DNA from: Thioalkalivibrio sp.
Lineage (GTDB): Bacteria; Pseudomonadota; Gammaproteobacteria; Ectothiorhodospirales; Ectothiorhodospiraceae
NCBI GenBank assembly: GCA_003555285.1
Contig: PWGH01000240.1
Span: 1 to 17,770 of the forward strand
Length of the DNA: 17,770 nucleotides
Direction of reading: 5' to 3'
Shown: positions 6,032 through 14,336 of the stretch, one piece after another
Layout: each line of letters starts with the position of its first letter
Numbering within the stretch: the stretch's first letter is position 1
Program-made: the position numbers and the translations under genes
Notes under the pieces: generated by a model
What the model saw: the letters and a program-made list of their open reading frames with translations, nothing else
Told to the model about the DNA's origin: nothing
Database searches by the model: none

Positions 6032-9000
6032 ATGATTCGCCGGAGTCTGCGGTACAGCTTGAGTCTGCTGATGCTCGTGCTCGTGGTGCTCGCTCTCAGC
6101 CTGATGTCGCTACGGCTGCTGTTGCCACACTGGGCCGGGTTGGCGAGTCAGATCGAGGATCGGGTCGGAGCGCAGATGGATCGCCAGGTGCGGTTGGGAT
6201 CGCTGAGCCTCGGCTGGTCCGGCTGGGCGCCGGAACTGGTGGCGAACGAGGTGTGGATTGCGCCGTCCGAGGGCCAGCCCGAGGACCACCGGCTGGAAGC
6301 GCGGCAACTGGGGGTTCGCCTCGCACCCCTGCGAAGCCTGCGCCTGCGCGCTCCGGTGCTGGGCGGGGCCCGCCTGCGCGGGATCACCCTGCGCGTGGAG
6401 CGCGATCTGGATGGGGTGTGGGATGTGCACGGCTGGCGGTTCGGTGGTGGTCCCTCCCTGGCGCTCGATTGGACCCGTCACTTCGCGGGCATGGACCGCC
6501 TGCACATCGAGGATGCCACGGTGCAATGGCGCGATGCGGCCCACGATCTCGAGGCCGAGGTCCAGGTGGACTCGGTGATCCTGCGTTCGGATCGCACCGG
6601 CTTGCGGCTCGTGGGGCGCGGGCGCCTGCAGCCGGAGGCGGGCGGGGCCATTGATCTGGGGATCGAGGTGCCCCCCAGCGGACCGGACCGCCTCGACTTC
6701 TTTCTGGACGCCCGGGATCTGCAATTGCCGTACTGGGCCGGGCTCGGCCGGCGCTTGTCGGGGGACTGGACCGGCACCAGTTCGGTGCGCGTGTGGGGGC
6801 ATATGGAGGACGGGCGTGTACGCCACCTCCAGGGGGATCATCAGACCCGGTTGCTGGTGCCCGATCGCGCGGGGTGGCAGGTGCACCCCGTGGGGCATGC
6901 CTTCCAGTGGCGCCGCGACGCCACCCGGGCCGTCTCCTATTGGCGTGCAGCAACGCCCGGTTCCGGGGATCTCTCGCTGGAGTATCGCCTATCCGATGCC
7001 ACGGGCCGCGGTGTCGACCGCATTACCCTGGGCGCTACACAACTGAATCTGGAGCACTACCCCCGTGTCATTGCCGGCTTGTTTCCGGATCACTTGCCGG
7101 AGATCGAGCGCTTGTCCGCCAGCGACGCCTCCGGCATCCTGGAAACCCTCGAGCTCGAACTAATTCAGGTGGATTCGGATTGGCAGGTGGCGACGGCCAC
7201 GGCACAGTTTCGGAATCTGGCCTTTCGGGCCTTCGGCACGCTGCCGGGCCTTGCGGGTCTGGATGCGCGGCTGCAGTGGCAGCAGGACGCCGGAACCCTG
7301 GCCCTGGACAGTCATGGCCTGGCGGTGGCCATGCCCACGCTGTTTGCCGGCCCCTTGTGGGTGGACCGGCTCGAGGCGCAGATCGCCATAAGGCAAAACG
7401 GGCGGCAAAACGGGTCGGCCTGGACCCTGGAGGTGCAGGACGCCCGAGTCGAAAATGCGGATGCGGCCGTCGTGGGACGCGGTCGCATCGATCTCACGGC
7501 CCAGCCCCATCTGGATCTGGCGTTGCGTTTCCTGCGTGGTGACGCGGCCCGGATTACACCCTATCTCCCGGTACATATCCTGCCGGCGAAGACCTATGAA
7601 TGGCTGGCGGAAGGTATCCGAGCCGGGCGGGTGACCGAGGGGGGGCTGGTGTTTCACGGGCGTCCCGCGGACTTCCCGTTTCGACACGCGCAGGGGGTCT
7701 TCGATGCGTGGGCGGTGATCGAGGATGGCGTGCTGGCGTATCAGCCCGATTGGCCCGAGGCGCAGGCGGTCTTCGGTACCCTGCGCTTTCGCAATGCTGG
7801 GCTGCGCGCTGACGGAGTGACCGGCCGGATGCTCGGTTCCACCGTCCACGACACCACCGTGGTCGTGGCCGACATGCTCGATACGCCGAGCCTGGTGATC
7901 GACGGCCGAGCCACCGGTCCGCTGGATGACCTTCCCGAGTACCTGCGTCAGGCCGGGCTTGGCGACGGCTTCGCGTCCTACCGGGACGGCCCGAAGCCCG
8001 GGGGGCAAAGCGACCTGAGCTTGAATCTGACGATCCCGTTGCAGCAGGGGCGCACGGAGGAAACGCGCATTGCCGGGCGCCTGGCGATTCACGGGGCGCG
8101 GCTGGAGTTTCCGGAGGTCCCGCTGACCCTGGAGGCCATCTCCGGTGCGGTGGCCTTCGATCCGGAGCGGGGCATCCGTGCCGACGGCATCGAGGCCCGG
8201 CTCCATGACGAGCGCGTGCACCTGGACCTGCGGCGTGCATTCGATGGCGCCCGCACGCGGGTGTGGGCCCGCGGCTATCAGTCGCTGGCCCCGTGGCTGG
8301 AAGCTGCCCCCGCCTTGCGCGACAGCATGCAGGGCCGTGCGCACTGGGAGGCGGAGCTGCTGCTGGGCGACACGGACGCCGATTCCCGTCTGGAACTGCG
8401 CTCGGACCTGGAGGGCGTGCAACTGGACTGGCCGCAGCCCCTGGCCAAGACCCGCGGTACCCGGCGGCCGGTGCAGATCTCCTGGCCCCTGCGCCACCCT
8501 GCGCCCGCCGAGGCGCACGTGCGCTTCGCTAACGTGCTGGCGGCCGATTTCCGCCTGGTCCCGCCGGTAGAGGGCGGGCGCGCGAACATCGAGGCGCTGG
8601 CCCTGCACCTGGGGCCGATCCCCGCCGAGACGCTGACGCTGCCCGCGAGCGGGATCGATCTCACCGCGCGTCTGGATACCATCGATGCCGATGCCTGGCT
8701 GGCCATGTGGGACCCTCTGCGCACCGATGCAGAGCCCTTGGCGGGTGGCTTGCCCCTGAGTCGCGTCGCCATCGAAGCGGTGACCGCGTGGCGCTGGGGG
8801 GGGCAGGTGTTCCCTGGCGCGCACCTGCGTCTCGATCCCGAATCCGAGGACACGCCGATCCTTGGACGCGGCTTGCATGTGGAGGCCGACTGGCTGCGGG
8901 GGACAGCGCGACGGATCGCCGCCGCCTCCAGCGATAAGCCGTACCCCGAGAATTCCAGCACCAACGGGCCGCACACCAACGGGGCCCATCGGGGTGGCCA

Positions 9001-10042
9001 GGCACCGGATGCCGAGCGGGCGGGGCATGGTCATTGGCTGGTGGACCTGGAGCACCTGCATCTGAAGCGATGGCCGGATCGGCCGCCTGCGGCGCGATCG
9101 CCCCGCGGGGACGATGATCGGGCCCAGGAGCGAGCCGATGATCGGGTTGGAGTGCACGGCCGCTTCGCCGATCCACGTGCTTGGCCCGGCGTGGATTTGC
9201 GCTTAGCCGATCTTCGGCTGGGCGAAGTCCATTTGACCGATCTTGATCTGAAGCTCGTGCCTTCCCCGGCCGGATTAACGCTGCAGCACCTGCGGTTGCA
9301 GGGGCCCGCGGCCTTGGGCGGCACCGGATCGGGCACGGGGTTGCGGATCGACGGCGAGGGGCACTGGGCCTGGTCGTCCGAAGGGATACTGGAAACCCAT
9401 GTCTCGGCACAGGCGAGCGGCGATGACTGGGGCCGCAATCTGGCCCTGATGGGCATCTCCGAGGCCCTGGAGGCCGGGTCCGGTGAGGCTCGAATCCAGG
9501 CCTCTTGGCCGGGTGCGCCCTTGGCCTCCGGCCTGGCGGCGGTTCGCGGGCGGGTCGAGATCGATCTGACGGACGGTCGCCTGCGAGACGTCGATCCGGG
9601 CGCCGGGCGTCTGTTGGGGCTGGTCAGCCTGGATCTGATTCCGCGCCGGCTGCGCCTGGATTTTCGGGATGTCTATACTCAGGGCCTGGCCTTCGATGAC
9701 ATCACTGGGCATGCACGGCTCGAGGATGGCATGCTGCACGTGCCGGAACTGCGGATTCGCGGACCATCGGCGGTGGTTCGGGTGAGCGGCCGCACCGGTC
9801 TGGTGACCCGGGATTACGATCAAACCATCGTGGTGGTGCCGCGGCTGCGTTCGACTCTGCCGATCGTCGGGGCTCTGCTCGGTGGGCCGGTGACGGGTGC
9901 GATCGTGCTGCTGGTGGAACGCGCGCTGGGAATCGGGGACCAAGTGGAAGAGGCCGCGCGCGTGGAGTATTTCGTGACGGGTCCCTGGTCCGATCCAGAG
10001 ATCCGGGCCCGTGTGCGAACCCCCCAGGAGGTTTCGGATTGA
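6032..10042 (+). CDS. yhdP: YhdP family AsmA-like envelope protein (DUF3971/AsmA C-terminal)
   Basis: This 1336-residue protein is close to the length of E. coli YhdP (about 1270). YhdP is an inner-membrane-anchored bridge-like protein that, with TamB and YdbH, moves phospholipids to the outer membrane. A single N-terminal transmembrane helix (about 8-31, rich in Leu/Val) is followed by a very long periplasmic repeat region in which alternating beta strands such as LRADGVTGRMLGSTVHDTTVVVADM and LEFPEVPLTLEAISGAVAFD are typical of AsmA-like proteins. The C-terminal part has the conserved FDDITGHARLEDGMLHVPELRIRGPSAVVRVSG, then RSTLPIVGALLGGPVTGAIVLLVERALG and VEYFVTGPWSDPEI. The start is the ATG at 6032, with GGAG seven bases upstream; a GTG at 6002 is less likely. 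A low-complexity segment at about residues 968-1040 looks like a lineage insertion. Confidence 0.95.
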   Translation: MIRRSLRYSLSLLMLVLVVLALSLMSLRLLLPHWAGLASQIEDRVGAQMDRQVRLGSLSLGWSGWAPELVANEVWIAPSEGQPEDHRLEARQLGVRLAPLRSLRLRAPVLGGARLRGITLRVERDLDGVWDVHGWRFGGGPSLALDWTRHFAGMDRLHIEDATVQWRDAAHDLEAEVQVDSVILRSDRTGLRLVGRGRLQPEAGGAIDLGIEVPPSGPDRLDFFLDARDLQLPYWAGLGRRLSGDWTGTSSVRVWGHMEDGRVRHLQGDHQTRLLVPDRAGWQVHPVGHAFQWRRDATRAVSYWRAATPGSGDLSLEYRLSDATGRGVDRITLGATQLNLEHYPRVIAGLFPDHLPEIERLSASDASGILETLELELIQVDSDWQVATATAQFRNLAFRAFGTLPGLAGLDARLQWQQDAGTLALDSHGLAVAMPTLFAGPLWVDRLEAQIAIRQNGRQNGSAWTLEVQDARVENADAAVVGRGRIDLTAQPHLDLALRFLRGDAARITPYLPVHILPAKTYEWLAEGIRAGRVTEGGLVFHGRPADFPFRHAQGVFDAWAVIEDGVLAYQPDWPEAQAVFGTLRFRNAGLRADGVTGRMLGSTVHDTTVVVADMLDTPSLVIDGRATGPLDDLPEYLRQAGLGDGFASYRDGPKPGGQSDLSLNLTIPLQQGRTEETRIAGRLAIHGARLEFPEVPLTLEAISGAVAFDPERGIRADGIEARLHDERVHLDLRRAFDGARTRVWARGYQSLAPWLEAAPALRDSMQGRAHWEAELLLGDTDADSRLELRSDLEGVQLDWPQPLAKTRGTRRPVQISWPLRHPAPAEAHVRFANVLAADFRLVPPVEGGRANIEALALHLGPIPAETLTLPASGIDLTARLDTIDADAWLAMWDPLRTDAEPLAGGLPLSRVAIEAVTAWRWGGQVFPGAHLRLDPESEDTPILGRGLHVEADWLRGTARRIAAASSDKPYPENSSTNGPHTNGAHRGGQAPDAERAGHGHWLVDLEHLHLKRWPDRPPAARSPRGDDDRAQERADDRVGVHGRFADPRAWPGVDLRLADLRLGEVHLTDLDLKLVPSPAGLTLQHLRLQGPAALGGTGSGTGLRIDGEGHWAWSSEGILETHVSAQASGDDWGRNLALMGISEALEAGSGEARIQASWPGAPLASGLAAVRGRVEIDLTDGRLRDVDPGAGRLLGLVSLDLIPRRLRLDFRDVYTQGLAFDDITGHARLEDGMLHVPELRIRGPSAVVRVSGRTGLVTRDYDQTIVVVPRLRSTLPIVGALLGGPVTGAIVLLVERALGIGDQVEEAARVEYFVTGPWSDPEIRARVRTPQEVSD
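7392..7415 (+). repeat. In-frame 12-bp tandem duplication in yhdP
   Basis: GGCAAAACGGGC (7392-7403) is followed by GGCAAAACGGGT (7404-7415), giving the peptide RQNGRQNG. It lies between beta strands, where an added loop would be tolerated. It is less GC-rich than the surrounding sequence. Confidence 0.8.
8929..9150 (+). other. Low-complexity, repeat-bearing insertion in yhdP
   Basis: The encoded stretch (about residues 967-1040) is rich in Asn, Gly, His, Asp, Arg and Pro. It includes STNGPHTNGAHRGG and DDDRAQERADDRVG, unlike the hydrophobic/polar beta pattern on both sides. At DNA level, CACCAACGGG occurs at 8959 and again at 8974, and GATGATCGGG occurs at 9112 and 9136. It is probably a disordered loop grown by short duplications. 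Confidence 0.55.
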
Positions 10043-10061
10043 TCACGCAAGGATACCCGGC

Positions 10062-10892
10062 ATGACAAAGGTGGCTGCGATTCAGATGGCCTCGGGCCCG
10101 CAGCCGCAGGCGAACCTGCTGGAGGCTGAACGCCTGCTGCGGGAGGCGGCGGACCAGGGGGCGCAGCTGGTGGTGTTGCCCGAGAACTTCGCTGCCATGG
10201 GCATGCAGGATGCCGACATCCTGGACCTCGCCGAGATCCCGGATCAGGGTCCGGTGCAGGCCTTCCTGGCGCAACAGGCCCGGCGCCTGAAGCTCTGGCT
10301 GGTCGGTGGAACTGTTCCGCTGCAGACCGAACGCGGCGATCGGGTGCGCTCGGCCTGCCTGGTCTACGACGACCGGGGGGAGCGGGTGGCCCGCTACGAC
10401 AAGATCCACCTGTTCGATGTGCGCCTGCCCGATGGCGACGAGAGCTACGCCGAATCCCGGACCTACGAACCGGGTGCGCATACCGTTACGCTGGATACGC
10501 CTTTCGGCCGGATGGGCTTGTCGATCTGTTACGATCTTCGCTTTCCTGAGCTCTTTCGCGGCCTGCTGGACCAGGGTGCGGAGCTGGTGGTGATGCCCGC
10601 GGCCTTCACCGCCCAGACCGGTCAGGCGCATTGGGACATCCTGTTGAGGGCCCGCGCGATCGAGAATCAGCTGTTCATGCTGGCGGCGGCTCAGGGCGGT
10701 TTCCACGTGAATGGGCGCGAAACCCACGGGCACAGTGCGTTGATCGATCCCTGGGGCCGGGTGGTCGCACAGCTCGGGCGCAATCCCGGGGTGCTGGTTG
10801 GGGACTTCAGCGGCGAATGTGTCAGCAAGATCCGTAGGCTATTCCCCGCGGTTCATCATCGGCGCCTGCCGGTTGCGGTCGAGACGCCGTAG
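10062..10892 (+). CDS. Nitrilase-superfamily amidase, Nit1-like (probable deaminated glutathione amidase)
   Basis: The 276-residue product carries the full carbon-nitrogen hydrolase triad: Glu41 in VVLPENFA, Lys114 in RYDKIHLFD and Cys156 in GLSICYDLRFPELFRG. The combination YDKIHLFDV and ICYDLRFPELFR is typical of the Nit1/NitFhit branch. Characterised members hydrolyse deaminated glutathione, a transaminase side product, in a metabolite-repair role in the cytoplasm. Substrate specificity is inferred from family resemblance. I chose the ATG at 10062 because AAGGA lies eight bases upstream (10049-10053) and the protein then begins MTKVAAIQM, as usual. It lies 19 bp after yhdP and precedes tldD, so it belongs to the same operon. 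A 9-bp hairpin begins at its stop codon. Confidence 0.93.
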   Translation: MTKVAAIQMASGPQPQANLLEAERLLREAADQGAQLVVLPENFAAMGMQDADILDLAEIPDQGPVQAFLAQQARRLKLWLVGGTVPLQTERGDRVRSACLVYDDRGERVARYDKIHLFDVRLPDGDESYAESRTYEPGAHTVTLDTPFGRMGLSICYDLRFPELFRGLLDQGAELVVMPAAFTAQTGQAHWDILLRARAIENQLFMLAAAQGGFHVNGRETHGHSALIDPWGRVVAQLGRNPGVLVGDFSGECVSKIRRLFPAVHHRRLPVAVETP

Positions 10893-10913
10893 CCGGTGCC
10901 CTGAGGCATCGGC
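10892..10913 (+). terminator. Hairpin at the stop codon of the nitrilase gene
   Basis: GCCGGTGCC (10892-10900), CTGA loop and GGCATCGGC (10905-10913) form a 9-bp stem with one G-T pair. It begins at the last base of the TAG stop. No T-tract follows, so it may be a partial terminator or an mRNA 3'-end stabiliser that tunes expression of the downstream tldD rather than a full stop. Confidence 0.45.
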
Positions 10914-10960
10914 AGGCTGCCCATGCAGCGTGTTCGATCGGCGACCGCTTCCCATCGCGA

Positions 10961-11020
10961 TTTCAAGACCTTCGGCACGATTCCAAGACCTTCAGCGCGG
11001 CTTCCAAACCCTTCGGAAAC
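10961..11020 (+). repeat. Three imperfect copies of a 20-21-bp unit before tldD
   Basis: The copies begin TTTCAAGACCTTCGGCACGA (10961-10980), TTCCAAGACCTTCAGCGCGG (10981-11001, 21 bp) and TTCCAAACCCTTCGGAAAC (11002-11020). The array ends directly at the AGGA ribosome site of tldD. Periodicity of 20-21 bp equals about two helical turns, so the copies would present the same DNA face. Confidence 0.8.
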
Positions 11021-11030
11021 AGGACTCATC

Positions 11031-12473
11031 ATGATCGACACCTTCGTTCGCGAAACCCTCCTCGACCCCACCGGCATCACCGAGGACGTGTTGGCGGGTG
11101 TGCTCGGCACCGCCTTCGGTCCGGGGACCGACGGCGGCGACTGCTATTTTCAGTTCATCTGCCAGGAGGGCTGGGCGCTGGAGGATGGCCTGGTCAAGAA
11201 CGCCAGCTTCAACATCGAGCGGGGGGTCGGGATTCGGGTGATCTCCGGGGAGCAAACCGGCTTTGCCTACTCCGATGAAATCACCTTGCCGGCGATGCAG
11301 GAGGCGGGACGCGCCGCCCGCAGCATCGCCGGCGCCGGGCAGACCGGCTCGGTGGCGATCGCCCCGCGCGGGGTCCGCCCAACGTCGCTGTACCTGCCCG
11401 ACGATCCGCTCGGCTCGCTGGATGAGGGCCGCAAGATCGCGTTGTTGAAGCATGTCGATGCGATTGCCCGCGCCGCGGATTCCCGGGTCAGCCAGGTGAT
11501 GTGTTCGATGGCCGGTGTGCGCGAGGTCATCCTGGTGCTCAATTCCGACGGCGAACTGGTCACCGACGTGCGTCCGCTGGTGCGCCTGAACGTGCAGGTG
11601 CTGGTCGAGGAGAACGGCCGGCGCGAGTCGGGATCGGCCGGCGGCGGCGGCCGCTCGGGCTATCGGTATTTCATCGACGAGGACCGTGCCGGCGACTACG
11701 CCCGCGAAGCCGTGCGCCAGGCGCTGGTCAACCTCGAAGCGGTCGATGCCCCCGCGGGCACGATGAAGGTCGTGCTCGGGCCCGGCTGGCCGGGTGTGTT
11801 GTTGCACGAGGCGATCGGCCATGGCCTGGAGGGCGACTTCAATCGCAAGGGCACCTCGGCCTTTGCCGGACGCATGGGCGAGCGGGTCGCGGCCGACGGG
11901 ATCACCATCGTCGATGATGGCACCCTGCCGGGGCGCCGCGGCTCACTGAATGTCGATGACGAGGGGACGCCCACCCAGCAGACGGTCCTGATCGAGAACG
12001 GCATCCTGCGCGGGTTCATGCAGGATCGCCTGAACGGCCGCCTGAGCGGCAGCCGCTCCACCGGCAATGGCCGGCGCGAGTCCTATGCCCACCTGCCGAT
12101 GCCGCGCATGACCAACACCTACATGCTGGCCGGCCAGCACGACCCTGCGGAGATCATCGCCTCGGTCGATCACGGCCTCTATGCGGTCAACTTCGGCGGC
12201 GGCCAGGTGGATATCACCTCCGGCAAGTTCGTCTTCTCCGCCTCGGAGGCCTACCTGATCGAAAACGGTCGTGTGACCCGGCCGGTCAAGGGCGCCACCC
12301 TGATCGGCAATGGTCCGGATGTGCTGACAAGGGTCTCGATGATCGGCAACGACCTCGAACTCGATACCGGCGTCGGCACCTGCGGCAAGGAAGGGCAAGG
12401 TGTGCCCGTGGGCGTGGGCCAACCGACGCTGCGCATCGACGGCATGACCGTGGGCGGCACCCAGGCGGCCTGA
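11031..12473 (+). CDS. tldD: TldD subunit of the TldD/TldE metalloprotease
   Basis: At 480 residues the product matches the usual TldD length. It carries the zinc-site motif HEAIGH (His259, Glu260, His264) in [18 protein letters not shown] and the conserved C-terminal [20 protein letters not shown] with Cys451. Both are diagnostic for TldD. TldD pairs with TldE/PmbA to form a cytoplasmic heterodimer that degrades unfolded peptides. In E. coli it removes the leader of microcin B17 and acts on the CcdA antitoxin. The start is the ATG at 11031, with AGGA six bases upstream. An open frame extends to 10923, but the added residues are encoded by the tandem repeat and are not TldD-like. The partner tldE lies 0.45 kb downstream, separated by one small unknown gene. 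Confidence 0.96.
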   Translation: MIDTFVRETLLDPTGITEDVLAGVLGTAFGPGTDGGDCYFQFICQEGWALEDGLVKNASFNIERGVGIRVISGEQTGFAYSDEITLPAMQEAGRAARSIAGAGQTGSVAIAPRGVRPTSLYLPDDPLGSLDEGRKIALLKHVDAIARAADSRVSQVMCSMAGVREVILVLNSDGELVTDVRPLVRLNVQVLVEENGRRESGSAGGGGRSGYRYFIDEDRAGDYAREAVRQALVNLEAVDAPAGTMKVVLGPGWPGVLLHEAIGHGLEGDFNRKGTSAFAGRMGERVAADGITIVDDGTLPGRRGSLNVDDEGTPTQQTVLIENGILRGFMQDRLNGRLSGSRSTGNGRRESYAHLPMPRMTNTYMLAGQHDPAEIIASVDHGLYAVNFGGGQVDITSGKFVFSASEAYLIENGRVTRPVKGATLIGNGPDVLTRVSMIGNDLELDTGVGTCGKEGQGVPVGVGQPTLRIDGMTVGGTQAA

Positions 12474-12513
12474 GGCGTCCCGGGGGCGCCGGGGCCGAAG
12501 CGAGGCCACCAGG

Positions 12514-12566
12514 TCAATGGAACGCATTCAATGGAACGGAGCCAGCGGAACGGAGCCAGCGGAACC
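12514..12566 (+). repeat. Nested short tandem repeats in the tldD-unknown gene gap
   Basis: TCAATGGAACG occurs at 12514-12524 and 12528-12538. The 14-bp unit GGAACGGAGCCAGC then occurs at 12533-12546 and 12547-12560, followed by a partial GGAACC at 12561-12566. The array is intergenic and lies about 32 bp before the AAGGAG of the next gene. Confidence 0.88.
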
Positions 12567-12598
12567 GATCAGCGCTGGACTCCTTCCTCAACATGATG

Positions 12599-12604
12599 AA
12601 GGAG
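12599..12604 (+). promoter_or_regulatory. Strong ribosome binding site of the small gene
   Basis: AAGGAG lies five bases before the ATG at 12610. This is the main evidence that the small open frame is translated and that its start is 12610 rather than the upstream 12517. Confidence 0.7.
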
Positions 12605-12609
12605 CACCT

Positions 12610-12873
12610 ATGCAGCCATTGGAGTTTCTGGAAGAAGAACGATCACTCCCCGAGGGGCATGGCCACGATCACATCGTGCAATGGCACGTCTTCCGGGCGC
12701 GGAATCAGGCGGAGCAGTTTGCCGGGGGCGTGCATCTGGAATCGGGCCAGCATCTGGTCGGTGGCCGTACGCGCGACAGCGTCGGGATCCTGTACTGGGT
12801 GGGCGTGCAGGTCGACGATCTGGAAGGCTGGGGCAACCGCGCGGCGGTCAACAAGCACGGGGCGAGTCCCTGA
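12610..12873 (+). CDS. Unrecognised 87-residue protein between tldD and tldE
   Basis: I do not recognise this gene. From the ATG at 12610, chosen for its strong AAGGAG, it encodes 87 residues. The N-terminus is acidic (MQPLEFLEEERSLPEGHGHDH). The middle HIVQWHVFRARNQAEQFAGGVHLESGQHL and the C-terminal SVGILYWVGVQVDDLEGWGNRAAVNKHG follow. It has several His residues and no Cys, no signal peptide and no membrane helix, so it is probably a small soluble alpha/beta protein. Third codon positions are mostly G or C, as in the neighbours, supporting real coding. Its place between the two protease subunits suggests co-expression, and possibly a substrate, regulator or accessory of TldD/E, but that is inference. 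The opposite strand is also open over most of it but has no good ribosome site. Confidence 0.68.
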   Translation: MQPLEFLEEERSLPEGHGHDHIVQWHVFRARNQAEQFAGGVHLESGQHLVGGRTRDSVGILYWVGVQVDDLEGWGNRAAVNKHGASP

Positions 12874-12919
12874 GCGGCCGGTTCCGGCGGGCGCAGCATC
12901 CTGAACTCACCACCAACCG

Positions 12920-14287
12920 ATGAAGAGCATGAATCAGACAAACGAAGTACAGGCGCTGTCGCACACCTCCGAGTCGCTCGAGGAGCGGGTGCAGATGGTC
13001 CTCGATCACGCGCGCGCCTGCGGCGCCTCGGCGGCGCAGGTGGTGGTCAGCCACAACGTCGGGCTGAGCGTGACGGTGCGCAAGGGCGCGGTCGATACGC
13101 TGGAGCACGAGCGCGATCAGCAGATGGGCCTGGTGGCGTACTTCGGCCAGTCCAAGGGATCGGCCTCGACCACCGATTTCAGCGTGGCGGCCCTGCGCCA
13201 GACCGCAGAAGCCGCCTGCCGAATCGCCCGCTACACCGAGCCCGATCCCCATGCCGGCCTGCCGGACCCGGAGGATCAGGCCCGGGACTGGAACGATCTG
13301 GATCTCGACCATCCCTGGGACTGCACCTCGGATCGCGCCATCGAACTGGCGCGCCGGATCGAGGCCGCCGGCTTCGCCTTCGATCCGCGGGTGGAGAATT
13401 CCGAGGGCGCCAGCGTCAGCACCCAACGCGCAATGGCCTACCTGGGCGACAGCCAGGGCTTCGCGGGCGGCTATCGTAGCACTCGGCATTCACTTTCCTG
13501 CAGCCTGGTGGCGCGGGATGCGGCGGGCATGCAGCGTGACGATGCCTACAGCATGTCGCGCAACCCAGACGCTCTGGGCGATCCGGAGGGCATCGGCCGG
13601 GAGGCCGCCGAACGTACCCTGAAGCGGCTGGGATCGCGCCGGATCGGGACGCGTCAATGCCCGGTACTGTTCGTGCCGGAGATGGCCCGAAGCCTGATCG
13701 GCCATTTCACCCGGGCGATCGGCGGTGGCGCACAGTACCGCAAGAGTTCCTTTCTGCTCGATGCGGCCGGCGAGTCGGTCTTTCCGGACTGGATGCAGAT
13801 CGCGGAGGACCCGCACCTGCCGGGGGCGCTGGGCAGCGCACCCTTCGATGGCGAGGGCGTTCGCACGCGGGCGCGCCGCCTGATCGACGGCGGTATCCTG
13901 CAGGGCTACATTCTGGACAGTTACGCCGCTCGGCGTCTGGGGCTGCAGACCACTGGCAATGCCGGTGGTGCACGCAATGTCACGGTGCAGCCGCATCCGG
14001 GAGACCAGGGCTTCCGGGACCTGCTCGCGGAGATGGGGACCGGCCTGGTGGTGATGGAATTGATCGGGCAGGGGGTGAACGCGGTCACGGGCGATTATTC
14101 CCGGGGTGCCGCCGGCTTCTGGGTCGAGAACGGCGAAATCGTGCATCCGGTGGAGGAGGTGACGATTGCCGGCAACCTCAAGGAAATCTACCCGCGCATC
14201 GCGGCGGTCGGCAATGACATCGACATCCGCGGGAACGTGCGCACCGGGTCGATCCTGGTCGAGGCGATGACCGTCGCGGGCGAGTGA
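12920..14287 (+). CDS. pmbA: TldE/PmbA subunit of the TldD/TldE metalloprotease
   Basis: This 455-residue protein has the typical PmbA/TldE length. Recognisable segments are VQMVLDHARACGASAAQV-x-VS near the N-terminus, the middle LFVPEMARSLIGHFTRAIGGGAQYRKSSFLLD, which aligns with the metal-site region of TldD but lacks HExxxH as expected for TldE, and the conserved C-terminal half. That half includes RRLIDGGILQGYILDSYAARRLGLQTTGNAGGARN, MELIGQGVNAVTGDYSRGAAGFWVENGEI and VTIAGNLKEIYPRIAAVGND. TldE is the non-catalytic partner of TldD. The ATG at 12920 has no good ribosome site and another in-frame ATG lies at 12929, so the start is approximate. Unlike in E. coli, where pmbA is far from tldD, the two subunits are encoded in one operon here, so they can be made in matched amounts. 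Confidence 0.95.
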   Translation: MKSMNQTNEVQALSHTSESLEERVQMVLDHARACGASAAQVVVSHNVGLSVTVRKGAVDTLEHERDQQMGLVAYFGQSKGSASTTDFSVAALRQTAEAACRIARYTEPDPHAGLPDPEDQARDWNDLDLDHPWDCTSDRAIELARRIEAAGFAFDPRVENSEGASVSTQRAMAYLGDSQGFAGGYRSTRHSLSCSLVARDAAGMQRDDAYSMSRNPDALGDPEGIGREAAERTLKRLGSRRIGTRQCPVLFVPEMARSLIGHFTRAIGGGAQYRKSSFLLDAAGESVFPDWMQIAEDPHLPGALGSAPFDGEGVRTRARRLIDGGILQGYILDSYAARRLGLQTTGNAGGARNVTVQPHPGDQGFRDLLAEMGTGLVVMELIGQGVNAVTGDYSRGAAGFWVENGEIVHPVEEVTIAGNLKEIYPRIAAVGNDIDIRGNVRTGSILVEAMTVAGE

Positions 14288-14336
14288 GTCGCCCGGGTCG
14301 CGCGCCGAAGCACGGTGCCTCCTGATGATCACGGAA

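Noticed and set aside
7160..9157. 665-residue minus-strand frame inside yhdP
   Set aside because: It is a GC-bias shadow: the translation is rich in Arg/Gln/His/Pro without motifs, while the plus strand encodes a complete YhdP.
12643..12858. 71-residue minus-strand frame opposite the small gene between tldD and pmbA
   Set aside because: It lies in exact codon register on the antisense strand, has no good ribosome site and would oppose the operon. The plus-strand gene has AAGGAG at ideal spacing. Not fully excluded.
10062..14287. Microcin or RiPP biosynthesis cluster because of TldD/TldE
   Set aside because: There are no cyclodehydratase, dehydrogenase, radical-SAM, exporter or Cys/Ser-rich precursor genes. 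The context is the ordinary rng-yhdP-tldD housekeeping block.
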